Shown piece after piece: positions 1 to 9,988 of a DNA stretch of 31,968 nt. Every line of letters begins with the position of its first letter. The stretch's first letter is position 1. Both the position numbers and the translations under genes were made by a program. The notes beneath the pieces are model-generated. The model saw only the letters and a program-made list of their open reading frames with translations. It was not told the DNA's origin and did not search any database. Source of the stretch: Pleurotus ostreatus/Saccharomyces cerevisiae fusant (Eukaryota > Opisthokonta); contig JAMQCK010000277.1 of assembly GCA_024196135.1 (NCBI GenBank), positions 1 through 31,968 on the forward strand, in the 5' to 3' direction.

Positions 1-727
1 GAGAGGGTGCTGCCCTGAACGCCGCAAGTAGGTCTCTACAACATCCGTGAGTGCTGCATTCTTCGCCTCGGTCCGCCATCCGTAGTCTAGCTGATGGCCC
101 AGACGGATATGCGCCCATGGCCAGTGCATTGCGAGCGCAAGTGTCCGCCATTCGCGGCACACCTGCGTGAATGCCCATGTTCTTTTCCCAACGTCATCCG
201 TATACCACTTCGGCGGGAGCGTGTAGCCGGCGATCTGCTCGAGAACCTCGTGGGGCAGCATATGAATGGAGGAGAGCAATTTGGTTATGTTTGTCGCGGT
301 AGACGTTATCAGAGTCCTATGTCGGCGAAGGGAGGAAAGGGTAGACTCCAAGACTTCGATCCTGCGATCGCATACGCGCAGATCGTCGTACACCTGGCAT
401 AAACTTGATCTGAGCGTATCGATCTCGAGCACATTGGGCGGTGTCTGCGCATCATGGGCACGATTGCGTAGATCTGGTGAGCCGAGCCTGCTGGAGAATG
501 TGTTGCCGCATCTACTGCAGAGGGACGTGGTGTGGGCGATATCTCGAAGAACCTGCATGAGCCTGAGCAGCGGCGGCGAGAGACTGGCCAGACAGTCAGT
601 CGATAGAGCTCAATGAACAGAGCAAACTTGCTCTTGCCTCACCTAGAAGTTGGCGGTCGATGTATCCTGGGGACGTAGGCGACTCGTGGAGGGGGATGAG
701 TGCGGAGAACAGGCTTAAGTTTAGGAT
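1..727 (-). CDS. F-box protein, 3' end beyond window (partial)
   Basis: Minus-strand reading frame open from about 583 to base 1. It encodes a Cys-x2-Cys-Gly pair, a coiled-coil-like stretch (DTLRSSLCQVYDDLRVCDRR) and an F-box starting near base 261 (MLPHEVLEQIAGYTLPPKWY), followed by WAFTQVCREWRTLALAMHW. F-box proteins usually recruit substrates to SCF ubiquitin ligases. The F-box part is clearly paralogous to the gene at 2135-3466. An intron at 642-584 (GTGAGG, CTGAC branch, CAG) joins in phase an upstream exon at 727-643 that reads YVPRYIDRQ. The true start was not resolved. The first in-frame Met within the long exon is at 558, so the gene could begin there. The C-terminal part, probably LRR-like, is outside the window. 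Confidence 0.75.
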
Positions 728-833
728 CTGGGCGTCAGGCGTCACGGCCCACTACTCGGAAATACCCGTTCACGTGGTTCGATGCTCAACTTCTGTGCGC
801 CTTCTCATTTCTTGTACGGCCAACCGATAGAAG

Positions 834-845
834 CTTATAAGCGCT
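834..845 (-). promoter_or_regulatory. TATA-like element shared by both F-box genes (copy 1)
   Basis: On the minus strand this reads AGCGCTTATAAG. The identical 12-mer lies upstream of the second F-box gene at 3609-3620. TTATAAG is a plausible TATA box for transcription towards the first F-box gene. The core is close to palindromic. That it is functional is inferred from its conservation between the two paralogues. Confidence 0.35.
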
Positions 846-2134
846 TCACTTGGTTACGGCGCCTGGTAATACAGCAAAGCTGAATCTATGGGCATTCTAA
901 TAGGGTCCATCGAGCGGCGGGAACTGAGAGCACGATGGAGGAGAAAGCGAAAGGCGAAGGCGAAGTCTCTGAGGCGACGGCCGCTCTACAAACAGACGAT
1001 GAGGTTATCGAGCTGTTGGAGACGGGCGAGCGCATTCACCATACGCGGAGAACGGGCGTGAAGGGTCCAGCGGGCGGCCCAAGTTAGGGTTGGCGGCGCG
1101 GCGCGACCATCACTTGAAGGGCGGGCGCGTAGGGGTCGAAGTCGGCTCTGCAAGGGCGTCAGTGAAGGCGACTACAGAAAGAAACGCACGCGTACCTTGA
1201 AGCGCTAGCGTACTGACGGCGTGGACGGAAGACAAACCCAACCCAATTGCCTTTGCGGCCTGCGCGCCCATGTCGTCTTCTTCGTCTTGAGTACTTGATC
1301 GATGGCAAGCTCGAGGCAGGCCGAATGTTTAGCACCGATGCGAATGATAGGCACTGTGCCGCAAGCGGCTAGGTTTCCTACCACCGCCCCCACGCGCCGC
1401 TCATCTTGCTGCAACGCGCACCGAGTATACCAGGTATACTGGCAGGTCAGCAAGCACCGCAGTGGCCCGAGGGCCCCCTGGCGTCTCCGCCGCCTCTACA
1501 GCCCCAGCAGTACCCCGATCATGCCGCGAGGGCGCCCCGCGAAGGACGACGTCGGACAAGGAGGTTCAGCCAACATCCATGAGGGAACAGTTGCAGACGT
1601 CCGGCTTTTATACCTTCACGTCGCTCTACAGCTTTGTATGCCTGTGGCTGTGAGGGATTTAGTCAAGGCAAATGTGGTTCCGAGTTAGCGCGAGGGGGAA
1701 AATCGAGAAATTGTCACAAATGTGTGGAATCTGGCCTTGAAGGTCCATACCTTTGCATATATAGGTTCCCATTTCGACAGCATAGGAAGGATATGCTGTG
1801 GGGGAGTAGGTAATCAGAAGATAGTACAAAAGGTGGATTCGAATCGATGTGAAGGCGGGAGTAAAGGGTCATCGGCAGTTGCCGGCAGTATACACCCGAG
1901 GGCATTCAATTTCCTCCCGACGACTATTTCGTGCGCCAGCGCCGGATTCATCGATGCCACAAACCGTTAGATGGTTGTCGGCAGCTTCCGTGGTCTTGTC
2001 ACTGTCCGACTTTCGACTTGTATGTAGGATGGTCGCAGATTTCTCCGAGTACTTCAACTGTCAGTTAGGACACTGTGGTGCACATACGCCACTATATATC
2101 TGCTACACGACTAGAGCGCTCGACTACACAGGAC
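846..2134. other. Intergenic stretch between the F-box paralogues
   Basis: About 1.3 kb without a supportable gene. The open frames are short, overlap on both strands and have no recognisable domain. The best is a 50-codon plus-strand ORF at 934-1086 that is rich in Glu and Lys. It may hold degraded remains of a gene, but nothing can be assigned. Confidence 0.4.
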
Positions 2135-3466
2135 TTATGCAATAGACTTCACGGCAAATCGGAAGTCGAAACCTGGTTCAACTTGAACCTGCATGCCCTG
2201 CCGGCCAACGTCCACATTCAAGATACGTTTCCCTCCACTACCCTCGACTTTGGCCCAGCTCGCCTGAAGCTCAGCGGCAGGAAAGTCCGCGAACGGCGTC
2301 CAGATGCCGAATCGCTCGAGGGGAGCGCAGGACCCGCCGCTCAACGAAGCGCGCGACTCTATTACACGCCGGACGAGGGAGACGTCCTCGTCTGTCCACT
2401 CTATCCCTTCGATCCCGTTTACGAAGTCTACCTCCCTTAAGCTCGTCAGAGAGGGAGCGGTCTCGTCGAAGACGAGCGCGTCCACAAGCCCTTGATTGGT
2501 CGCGCACGGCGGCTCGGGATACAAGCCCGTTGCGTCGACTATGGTCAGCTTGCGCAGCTGCTTCGGGATTGCGACGAGCGCGCGCAGGAAGTCGATGTCG
2601 TAGCCGTAGATGCAGTGCATGTCGCGCAGCGTCATATGCGTGACGGTCTCGAGCATGCCCAATCGCTCGTGCCAGCCGGTATACTCGTTATCACTTTGGA
2701 TGCTGAGGGTGAAGTTCTGCAACGCTGGGGTACGGAGATGAGGGCAGACCTCGATGGCGACGCCAGCGACGATGAGCGTGTGCAGATTGGGAAAGTAGGT
2801 GGTCTCCCGTATGTCTTCTTCGTCCGCGTTGAACACCTCGAGTGATAGACTGAGGACCTCCAGCCTCGCGCAGCTACGCAGAACGTGGAAGTCCGATGCG
2901 TGCAGAACCATGTCGCACATCTCGAAGGCGCGTAAATTCTCCCAAGGCAGGTGCACGGAGCTGAGATACGTGTCGCTGATCTCGAGGATACGCAAGTTGG
3001 GCGCGTCGATGGATAGCGCGTATGCGCACTCAACTAGGAGCTTACGCAGAGCCGGAAGCGGACGACGGAAGGCCTCAGGAAGATTCTCGCAATTCGACAT
3101 CGTCGCGAGCTCGCGTATGCGATGTACATGAGGCGCAAGGGCCGCCCAGACGTCGCGCGCGGTGTCCTTCGTCCTCGTGTTAACCGTCTTGACGGTGAGT
3201 GGATGATCGCCCGAGCGCTGAAGGTATGCCTGCACGGCTGCCGTCGCTGAAGCGCACCCAGCGTCCGCCCATTGCCAGTCGAGACGGGGAAGGCTGATGT
3301 ACGACCAGACCCAGTGCATGCCTAACGCCACGGCCCGCCATTGACGACAGACCTGCGAGAACGCCCATGGGTGTTTGCCGATACGGTCTTCGTACCAAAG
3401 TGGGGGGAGAGTGTAGCTTGCGATCCGCTCAAGGATCTTCGGGGGCAGGTGGTTCGCTAATGACAT
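2135..3466 (-). CDS. F-box protein, intronless, 443 aa
   Basis: Single open frame of 443 codons. The F-box starts at residue 6 (HLPPKILERIASYTLPPLWY), followed by the conserved WAFSQVCRQWRAVALGMHW block. The rest has recurring Leu-rich segments (e.g. LRKLLVECAY, LRILEISDTY) of the irregular LRR type usual in basidiomycete F-box proteins. The expected role is substrate selection for an SCF (Skp1-cullin-F-box) ubiquitin ligase; the substrate is unknown. Unlike its paralogue at 1-727, it lacks the N-terminal Cys pair and coil, and translation begins just before the F-box. The start at 3466 fits because the shared TATA-like element lies about 143 nt upstream. No frameshift or internal stop was seen. 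Confidence 0.88.
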   Translation of the reverse strand: MSLANHLPPKILERIASYTLPPLWYEDRIGKHPWAFSQVCRQWRAVALGMHWVWSYISLPRLDWQWADAGCASATAAVQAYLQRSGDHPLTVKTVNTRTKDTARDVWAALAPHVHRIRELATMSNCENLPEAFRRPLPALRKLLVECAYALSIDAPNLRILEISDTYLSSVHLPWENLRAFEMCDMVLHASDFHVLRSCARLEVLSLSLEVFNADEEDIRETTYFPNLHTLIVAGVAIEVCPHLRTPALQNFTLSIQSDNEYTGWHERLGMLETVTHMTLRDMHCIYGYDIDFLRALVAIPKQLRKLTIVDATGLYPEPPCATNQGLVDALVFDETAPSLTSLREVDFVNGIEGIEWTDEDVSLVRRVIESRASLSGGSCAPLERFGIWTPFADFPAAELQASWAKVEGSGGKRILNVDVGRQGMQVQVEPGFDFRFAVKSIA

Positions 3467-3608
3467 GGAAAGCAGCGTGTATGCTCCTTCGATAAGCAGG
3501 TGCGCTAAATGATGGTCAGTACTGCAACCTGCTCAACGTTCGATATGCAGGACGCACCGAGGACGAGTACGTGGAGGCGATGAACAGATGAGCGCTGGAA
3601 GCAAAGTC

Positions 3609-3620
3609 CTTATAAGCGCT
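3609..3620 (-). promoter_or_regulatory. TATA-like element shared by both F-box genes (copy 2)
   Basis: Identical 12-mer (AGCGCTTATAAG on the minus strand) to 834-845, about 143 nt upstream of the F-box start at 3466. This is a plausible core-promoter position. The rest of the 295-bp gap (3467-3761) between the F-box gene and the glycosyltransferase stop shows no other feature. Confidence 0.4.
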
Positions 3621-3761
3621 GGAGATGAATCATATCGTGAGCGCTGAGGTCTCGGAACCGACCGTGCATTGACCACGCAGTCGAGCAGCTGACGTTTGTC
3701 GACGAGTGCCGAGGTGCATAAACTTCGAAACCCAATCAGATATCAGTCAACCGGCTCCGTC

Positions 3762-6018
3762 CTAAGTGAGAAACACTTCGATGAACCGCTGCATATCCCT
3801 CACAGCCACACCCTGCTCCTCTCCCTCCCCTTCCGCCCACGCGCTCTCCACCATCGCTTTCACCCGCGCCGCATTCGCCTCCTTTCCCCTTCTCTTCTCC
3901 TCATCGAAGAACGCCCAGCCCAACACCCTCCTCGCCTCCTCCCGCACCTTCTCTATCGTTTCCTTTGACACCTTACCCTCGTTCCCCGGCGACCACACAA
4001 TGTTGTATGGCGCGTTGATGTCGAAGACGTCGCTCAATGGCGCCCACCCGTTGCTCTGGCGCGGTCTGCGCCCGAAGCCGCGGCGCACCTCGTTGAGCTC
4101 GTACCCCGTGTTATGCACGCGGGAGACAAGGAGCGCGTATAGCGGCTGGTCGGCGCAGATTGGCCAGGAGATGGTAGGGACGCCAGCAGCCAGAGCTTCA
4201 TTAGTGCCACCGAAGCCGTTGTGGGTGAGGAACCAGCCGGTGGCCTATGAGCGAGGGTGAGCGATGCTTAAGGAGCGAGATCAAATCTGCATACCGGATG
4301 CGCCAGGATGTATTGCTGCGGCGTCCAGGTGGATATCAAGGTCACCCCGCCAGCGTCGAACTTGGCCTTCAGCTCCGCTGGTAGTGGTTCGCTCATCTTG
4401 TGGTAGGCGATGATCTGAGCGACGTCCGTTAGTGTTCGTCCCATCTTGATGCGTACTACAAACTCCTTGGCGAGGACGAATGCGAGGAGCGCGACTCACA
4501 ACTGGGATACCCATATCCGCAACCACATCGAACCACGCCCACATCACCTCCTTCTCGAAGCCAATGAAGCTGGAGAATGTCGAGCCGAAGGAGATCTGAA
4601 AAAATTGTAAGCCTCTCCCCGTATGTCATCAACAAACGGACGCTCACGTAGAGCACACTCTTCTCCCCCTTCTCCTCCAACATCCGATCCATGAACCTCA
4701 CGATCTCCGCACCCTCTTCTGACTGCGCGATCTCGGCTACGCCTGCCTATCGAATGTCGGTATCAGCAGCGGTCAATGGTCTATGCCGTGAAGCGGGTCT
4801 TCTCACTTTTGACATCGCCTCCTCCGCAGGCGGAAACAACGGCCCGACGGCGAAGAAGTGATTCGGCGCGAGCCGCGCGGCGAGCGCGTCGCAGGTTTTC
4901 GGTTCGATGGAGCGGCAGGAGGGCGCAATGATGGCTTCGCAGGTGGGAACGGAGCTGGGGAAGGATGAGTTTGGTTATCGTACCGTATATGTGCCAGAGA
5001 CGAACGTACCGGACGGAGTGAAAGTGCACGTCCCATGGCATGAAGACGGGAGGCTAGGATGAGACCTGAGCTGGGTGAACGCGCTTGAAAAAGACGTGAA
5101 ATTACCTCCTGCAAAACGGATCAGCATCACACTCAACGCGCATGTACGACACACACACCTGCGGGAACAGCTCATAGTCCGCCATAGGCGGCAAGTCTGC
5201 GACGTCCAGCGTCTTTCCCGAAGTTGCGTTCAGTGCGATCTATAGCTTTCGTCAGCCTTCTGCGCCCTTTCCACCCTTCCACCATCCTGCGGCCTCAAGA
5301 CCACGATGACTGCGACCCAACTCACCTCGTTCGCCACCGCCCTCGACAGCACACCCTCTTCCATCACTCTCCTCTCAATCAGCTCCCAGTGCTTCTCGAT
5401 ATCGGCCTCAAACATTTGCGCCAAGGTAAGGATGGCGATCGCACCGTAGCCGCACCAGCCGACGATGCGGGTCGCGGGGGACATGGCGCGGGTGGATTGG
5501 AGGACGCAGTGCGCAATGGTCTGGGTGACATAAATATGAGAAAATGGATATTCATTAGACGCGCCCCAACGTACATCGCAGACCATCACATCCGGAGCGC
5601 GAGTGGTGGTGTCGGCAAGGATGGCTGTATATGCGTTCTCGAAGTTCTCCTTCATCTCCTGCATGCGGACGGGTGTAGCGGCAGGGATGAAGACCAGCCT
5701 GCGCATATACTCAGTCTGCGTTGCCCTTCAGAGAGCACCATAACGCACCTGAACCTCTCCTTCTTGTCCGCATGCTCGCCCGTCAGGAAGCGATCAACTT
5801 CGTTCCTGGTCTTGTCCTCAATGACCACAGACACAATGAAGGTCACCAGCACGGGCGCGCGCTGTACCAGGCGACACAGAAACGCGACCATCGGTCGCGC
5901 ATGGCCTGCGAACCGTCCCGTTAGCGTAGGAAGGTGGTCGATGAGGTATACAAAACGCACCCCAGCCCCCACTGATCGTGAACGCGACGACGTGCTTGCT
6001 GTACGCGGGCGTCGACAT
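3762..6018 (-). CDS. UDP-glycosyltransferase (GT1 family), 12 exons, about 545 aa
   Basis: Transfers a sugar from a UDP-sugar to a small acceptor; probably cytosolic, acceptor unknown. Exons (minus): 6018-5961, 5905-5749, 5698-5575, 5520-5326, 5239-5159, 5108-5106, 5053-5010, 4954-4807, 4746-4648, 4595-4500, 4444-4295, 4244-3762; all phases agree. The N-terminus reads HVVAFTISGGWGHARPM, with the candidate catalytic His21. Residues 375-418 form the 44-residue sugar-donor signature, from WTPQQYILAHPATGW to GVPTISWPICADQ, with His393, Glu401 and the terminal Asp-Gln. The usual HCGWNS core is HNGFGG here. CDAL and FAVGPL blocks precede SVLYISFG, as in other fungal UGTs. The 3-nt exon (GAG) rests on splice signals only; skipping it would leave one 105-nt intron. 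The acceptor at 4445 (AAG) is weak. The start at 6018 is the first Met in frame with the GT1 N-terminal strand. Confidence 0.88.
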
Positions 6019-6856
6019 CTCCTGTCCTTGTCTACTCTGGTCCTCGCTGGGTCTCGGTGAAGGAGAGAGAAGGGGAAGGGGAGAGGGAATGTATGAGGGC
6101 CCCAGGGACCGCCGATGGCGCCAGTTATCAAGGCGAATCGCCAATACCGATACGCGGCGGATCCAAGTGCATCATTTCATCCGTCCCTGCGTGTTCCCGA
6201 GCGCCTTCCCAGGCGCGGACATGTTCCTCCGCACGCGTAAGATGATGCTGAGCGTTGTATGGGGTCCGCAGGCGCGTGGGTCGCCCTTGCAAGTCGCAGT
6301 AAGGTCGCAGTTCAATCGCACAGATAGCCGCGTCGAATGGTGCATAGCCTCTGCAGCCAGGGATTGTTACCCGTGTATCGAGGGGGCACCGGAGCGGAAG
6401 AAGTGCACAGACATGCTGATGGTTGAGGGAGACGCTGACGCCGAGGCCGTCGTGGTCGTGGTTGAGAGCAAGGAATGATCGCGCGCGGCGGATCGCCTTC
6501 GTCCTCCCTGGGACGAAGTCGGTATTTCTGGACGTACCGAGGCGCAAAAAGAGCACACCGAGCTCCAAGCGCCTATGGAAAGCCATCTGGATTCCGTATG
6601 CGCCCGAGCCTATAACGCCGTAAATGTACAATATACTGCGCGGTCGACGTTGTCGCGACCGGCGATGCAGCCGTGACCCTTGCGTTGCTCTCACATCCTG
6701 CGTCTCTCGTAGTTACTGACCCCAATTTCCATTGCGAACACTCTTGCGCGGAATCAGAACTATTCGAACGCCTCACACCTTCTTCCTTGTCGACAACCAG
6801 GAATGTCCCAAAAGGGCATCAATAGACAAATGCTTTCGCTCTCCAAGCTCAATATT
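6019..6856. other. Glycosyltransferase upstream region, no clear gene
   Basis: 838 bp between the glycosyltransferase start and the transposon. A 188-codon minus-strand frame (6694-6128) and overlapping plus-strand frames exist but have no recognisable domain. A short conserved-looking start (MSVHFFRSGAPSIHG, near 6413) ends at a GTAACA donor-like site, but no convincing second exon was found. Probably promoter sequence plus degraded DNA. Confidence 0.35.
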
Positions 6857-6879
6857 AGGGGAGGTCAGGGTGGTCTGAT
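6857..6879 (+). repeat. Left terminal inverted repeat
   Basis: First 23 bp of the transposon. It matches the reverse complement of 14202-14224 at 21 of 23 positions, the differences being at element positions 13 and 20. Confidence 0.85.
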
Positions 6880-7379
6880 CTTGAGTGATCTCAACTCGGA
6901 TCCCAGGTCTGATCTTGGTCGCGCTGAAGGTCGGAAATCTCCCCAAGATCGGACTTCCACTCTGACCACCCCATTTTGAACCGTGATCTTGAGAGCGATC
7001 TTGTCGGTGAATTTATTCACATTTCTGGGGGTTTTACCTTGCAATTATCGCCCGTCGCGAGCGCGCTCGTTACGCTGCTCTGCACCTTCGAGGCAGCAAC
7101 GGGGGACCTCACAGACAGCGGACGTCTGTTTCCTACTGCTGACCGGCTGTATGTCGTCTCATGGGCGATTCCCCTTTATTGAAGCACCCGCGAGTCTCTC
7201 GTGCCAGAGATGTCCAAAATATATTCATTCAACACAGTCAGAACCCTTGTGCGGGCTCACAGAGCTCACAAAGGGCCGGTAGGGCCTTGTACAAGGCGAG
7301 TCGAAGGTGTGTTACATAAGCAGCAGCGAAATAGCGAGAAAAAGAAATATTCGAAGTGCGATCCTGAAGTGCGATCTTG
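6877..7379. repeat. Subterminal GATCTTG repeats, left arm
   Basis: GATCTTG or its complement CAAGATC occurs at 6877, 6911, 6944 (inverted), 6985, 6997 and 7373. Subterminal motif arrays in CACTA elements bind the element's accessory or transposase protein; that role here is inferred. The left tip can also fold back: GGGTGGTC near 6869-6876 is complementary to GACCACCC near 6964-6971. The rest of 6857-7737 holds no gene. Confidence 0.6.
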
Positions 7380-7737
7380 CGACAGGATCACCTCCCACCG
7401 CGGTTTCGACCGAAATCCAAACCGCATAGATGCGTAGAATGCAGGTCGTTTACTACGAGTGTATACCGAGTTGAACTCAAGATTATGCTAGCGTAAACTT
7501 CGAGAAAACTGGCTGTTTATGACGCGTACTTGGCGAATCAATGACGAATAAAAGTGAAATTTACACTAAACTAGACAGCTACATCCGCCGTCCGCTCTCA
7601 CTGCGCATAATCGAGGGTATCCTGCAGGCCCGGGATCGCACCCTCTTCCTCTCTCCTTCCCTTCGGCCAAAGAAAGCTCATCATCCAGTCGGAAAACGAC
7701 GCATCCCTCCTCTCAAAGCGAGACCGCGCTGCAGAGT

Positions 7738-9911
7738 ATGCCACAAGCAACTGCCTCTGGCGCGCCACCGCTACCTTCCGCACCCATTGCACCTCCGGCA
7801 ACGTCGCTTCCCCCGCCAGCTCCCGCGTTTCCCATTGCTCCCGCACCGCGTGTAAAGCGCAAGGGCACTGCCGGAGACGTTCGCGATGCTCTCGCCAAGA
7901 AAGCGCGTCCAGCAGCGGGCACCTTCTTGAATCCTTTCAATGGACCGCCCTCGAGCTTGGCCAACGGGCCACCTGTAGACCCTCAGCTACTGCGTGAACA
8001 CATGGCAGCTCACGTACCTACACTATCCAATAGTGCCCTTGACTCGCAGGGCACACAAAAGCTCGCGCTCAAGGGGGTTCAGTACTCCGAAGCGCGCACC
8101 AGTCCTCCCGCAACATCGCTTGGGCTTCAGACGCCCCAAATCATCAAGCCGCCTGGAGCGACGGTCACGCCACAGATGCCGCGCCCTCCTCGCGCTTCCA
8201 CTGTTGCTTCCACTGCTGCACCAGCACTGCCCAGCCGCGCCCCCACCCCATCATACAACTCGTCGCTGCCCGCCGGACCCGTGACCGTCACAGCAATGCC
8301 ACAATCTGTTCGAGATAAGCTGTCGGACATTGAGGATAGGATTGATAACATGGAGTTGTCTCGTACCTCCTTTGCACCCGCCACGGAGTTTGCCAGCCTA
8401 CGAACTCGCCTCACAACCCTCGAGGAGGCGCATCAGCGCTCGGTGGATGATAGCCGCCTCGAACTCGACGAGCTTCGTGCTGCGCAGTCGGTGTTGGCAA
8501 GCACGGTTGATGCACAGGCCCAGGAGTTTGCCAAATTGCACGAGCTAGTAGTGGACGTGAGCGCGCGACCGTCGCAGCTCGAGCAGGGCGAGGAGACGTA
8601 CCCAATCAAGTCCGAAGCCATCACTGTCAAAATCAAGCAGGAGCACGGTCAGACCAAGGACGACAAGGAGAAGAACAATCTCTTCAACGTACGTCTTTCA
8701 CCATTCTCAAACTCTGCGAGTCGATATTGAAGTACTCTTCTCGCGCAGGCGGCCATGCGTGGCGTTTTCCTGCTGGCGATGGGAATGCCTGTGGGCACCA
8801 AAAACAAGAACTTGGCGCTTCCTATTGTTGTCGAAGGCGGCGGGTGGGTCGCCAGGTCGATCGAAAGTCCTCCCGGGAGTGTGGTTGAGGCGTCGCAGGT
8901 GCTGCGGCCCGACTGGGCTAAGTCGTGGGGTCTCAATACGGCGTGGCAGGACAAGTTAGTACGGTTCGCGCGCGCAAAGGTTCCGGAGATCCAGCCAATG
9001 ATCACGTCCGAGTACATGTCGCAGAAGTCTGATGCGGACCTCACGACTAGGATGGGCACTGTATACAAGGCGATGCGTCTGTGCTGGCAAACTAACCAAG
9101 CGGCGAGCCTCGACGCTCCACCCGCGCGCGTGAGAGGTCCCGCACGTACCGCGGCAGAGCAAACTGTGATCGGCAAGCGCAAGTCGCGCAAGACACGAGT
9201 GAGTGATCATGTTTTATCCCAAGGATGAAGGACGTACTACTGATAACTCATGAAGAAAGGCCAAAAGCGCCGAGAGGTGCTGTCTGACCCGACTGAGTTC
9301 GACCAAGCGTCAACCAAGGACTGGCTTTGGTTGGTCCAGGACTCGTACACGTCGACAGATGAGAGCGGTGGCGAGGTTGAACAGCAAGCTATCGATCCGA
9401 CGTCAGATGATGATGAGGGCAAGACGCGGGTCACGAACCGTGTCGCTCCGTGGGTAGCACGCCCGCCAATGTACCGGGGAAGCACGGTAAGCTTGATTGT
9501 GTTCTATGCGCAGCTGTTCTTGATGTCTGTATATATTAGGTGACAGCCTTCATTGATATGCTCGACAAGAAGCTTGAAGCGAAGGCAGAAGCTGGCGGCA
9601 AAACATCGCACGCACGGGTCAAGGGAGACACCAAGGACGTTGCGCTGCCCCGCTTCGCCGTCAAGGATGCCGCTTTCAGAATCCCCCGGTGGGCCGTCGA
9701 CACTACTTGGTTGGCGGCTCATCCCAAGGAGGAGGTCGCCATTAGCGTTGTGGGGATGCCACCATCAGGATCCCACGTCGGGACGTCGACTTCAGGCGAG
9801 AGCCACATGGAAACGGCAGATGGGCTCGGGGAGGGCCAAGAAGCGAGCATTTCCGAAGGTGAAGCAAGCAATGGTGCACCGGAGCCTTGGTCGACAGCCG
9901 GTGAGGAGTAG
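7738..9911 (+). CDS. Transposon accessory protein, 4 exons, 667 aa
   Basis: Exons 7738-8688, 8749-9198, 9256-9486, 9540-9911, all joined in phase 0 by GT-AG introns of 51-62 nt. Residues 1-190 are Pro/Ala/Ser-rich with a basic RVKRKG patch. Residues about 195-275 are Leu-heptad rich (VRDKLSDIEDRIDNMEL and following), a likely coiled coil. Two psi-K-x-E sumoylation-like motifs lie close together near residue 300 (IKSE and IKQE). The second exon begins AMRGVFLLAMGMPVGTKNK and looks like a folded domain; the third has KGQKRREVL and an acidic tail. I do not recognise a named family. Its position, opposed to a Tnp2 transposase, suggests the TnpA-like subterminal-binding or accessory role known in plant CACTA elements, but this is inference. 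The start at 7738 is the first Met of the frame. Confidence 0.75.
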
Positions 9912-9988
9912 ATTGCCTACAATACAGCTACACGTCGTCTACCTGGTCATCTTCGGGAGATTCCTGCATTGTTTTAGTTGTAATGAGA

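Noticed and set aside
934..1086. 50-codon plus-strand ORF (starts MEEKAKGEGEVSEATAALQT)
   Set aside because: Charged and plausible-looking, but too short, with no clear splice partner. Could be a remnant exon; evidence insufficient.
5224..6060. Long plus-strand open frame of 278 codons
   Set aside because: It is antisense to spliced glycosyltransferase exons, whose family motifs are clear.
6128..6694. 188-codon minus-strand open frame upstream of the glycosyltransferase
   Set aside because: No domain, no recognisable composition, and plus-strand frames of similar length overlap it. A chance frame in GC-rich DNA is the simpler reading.
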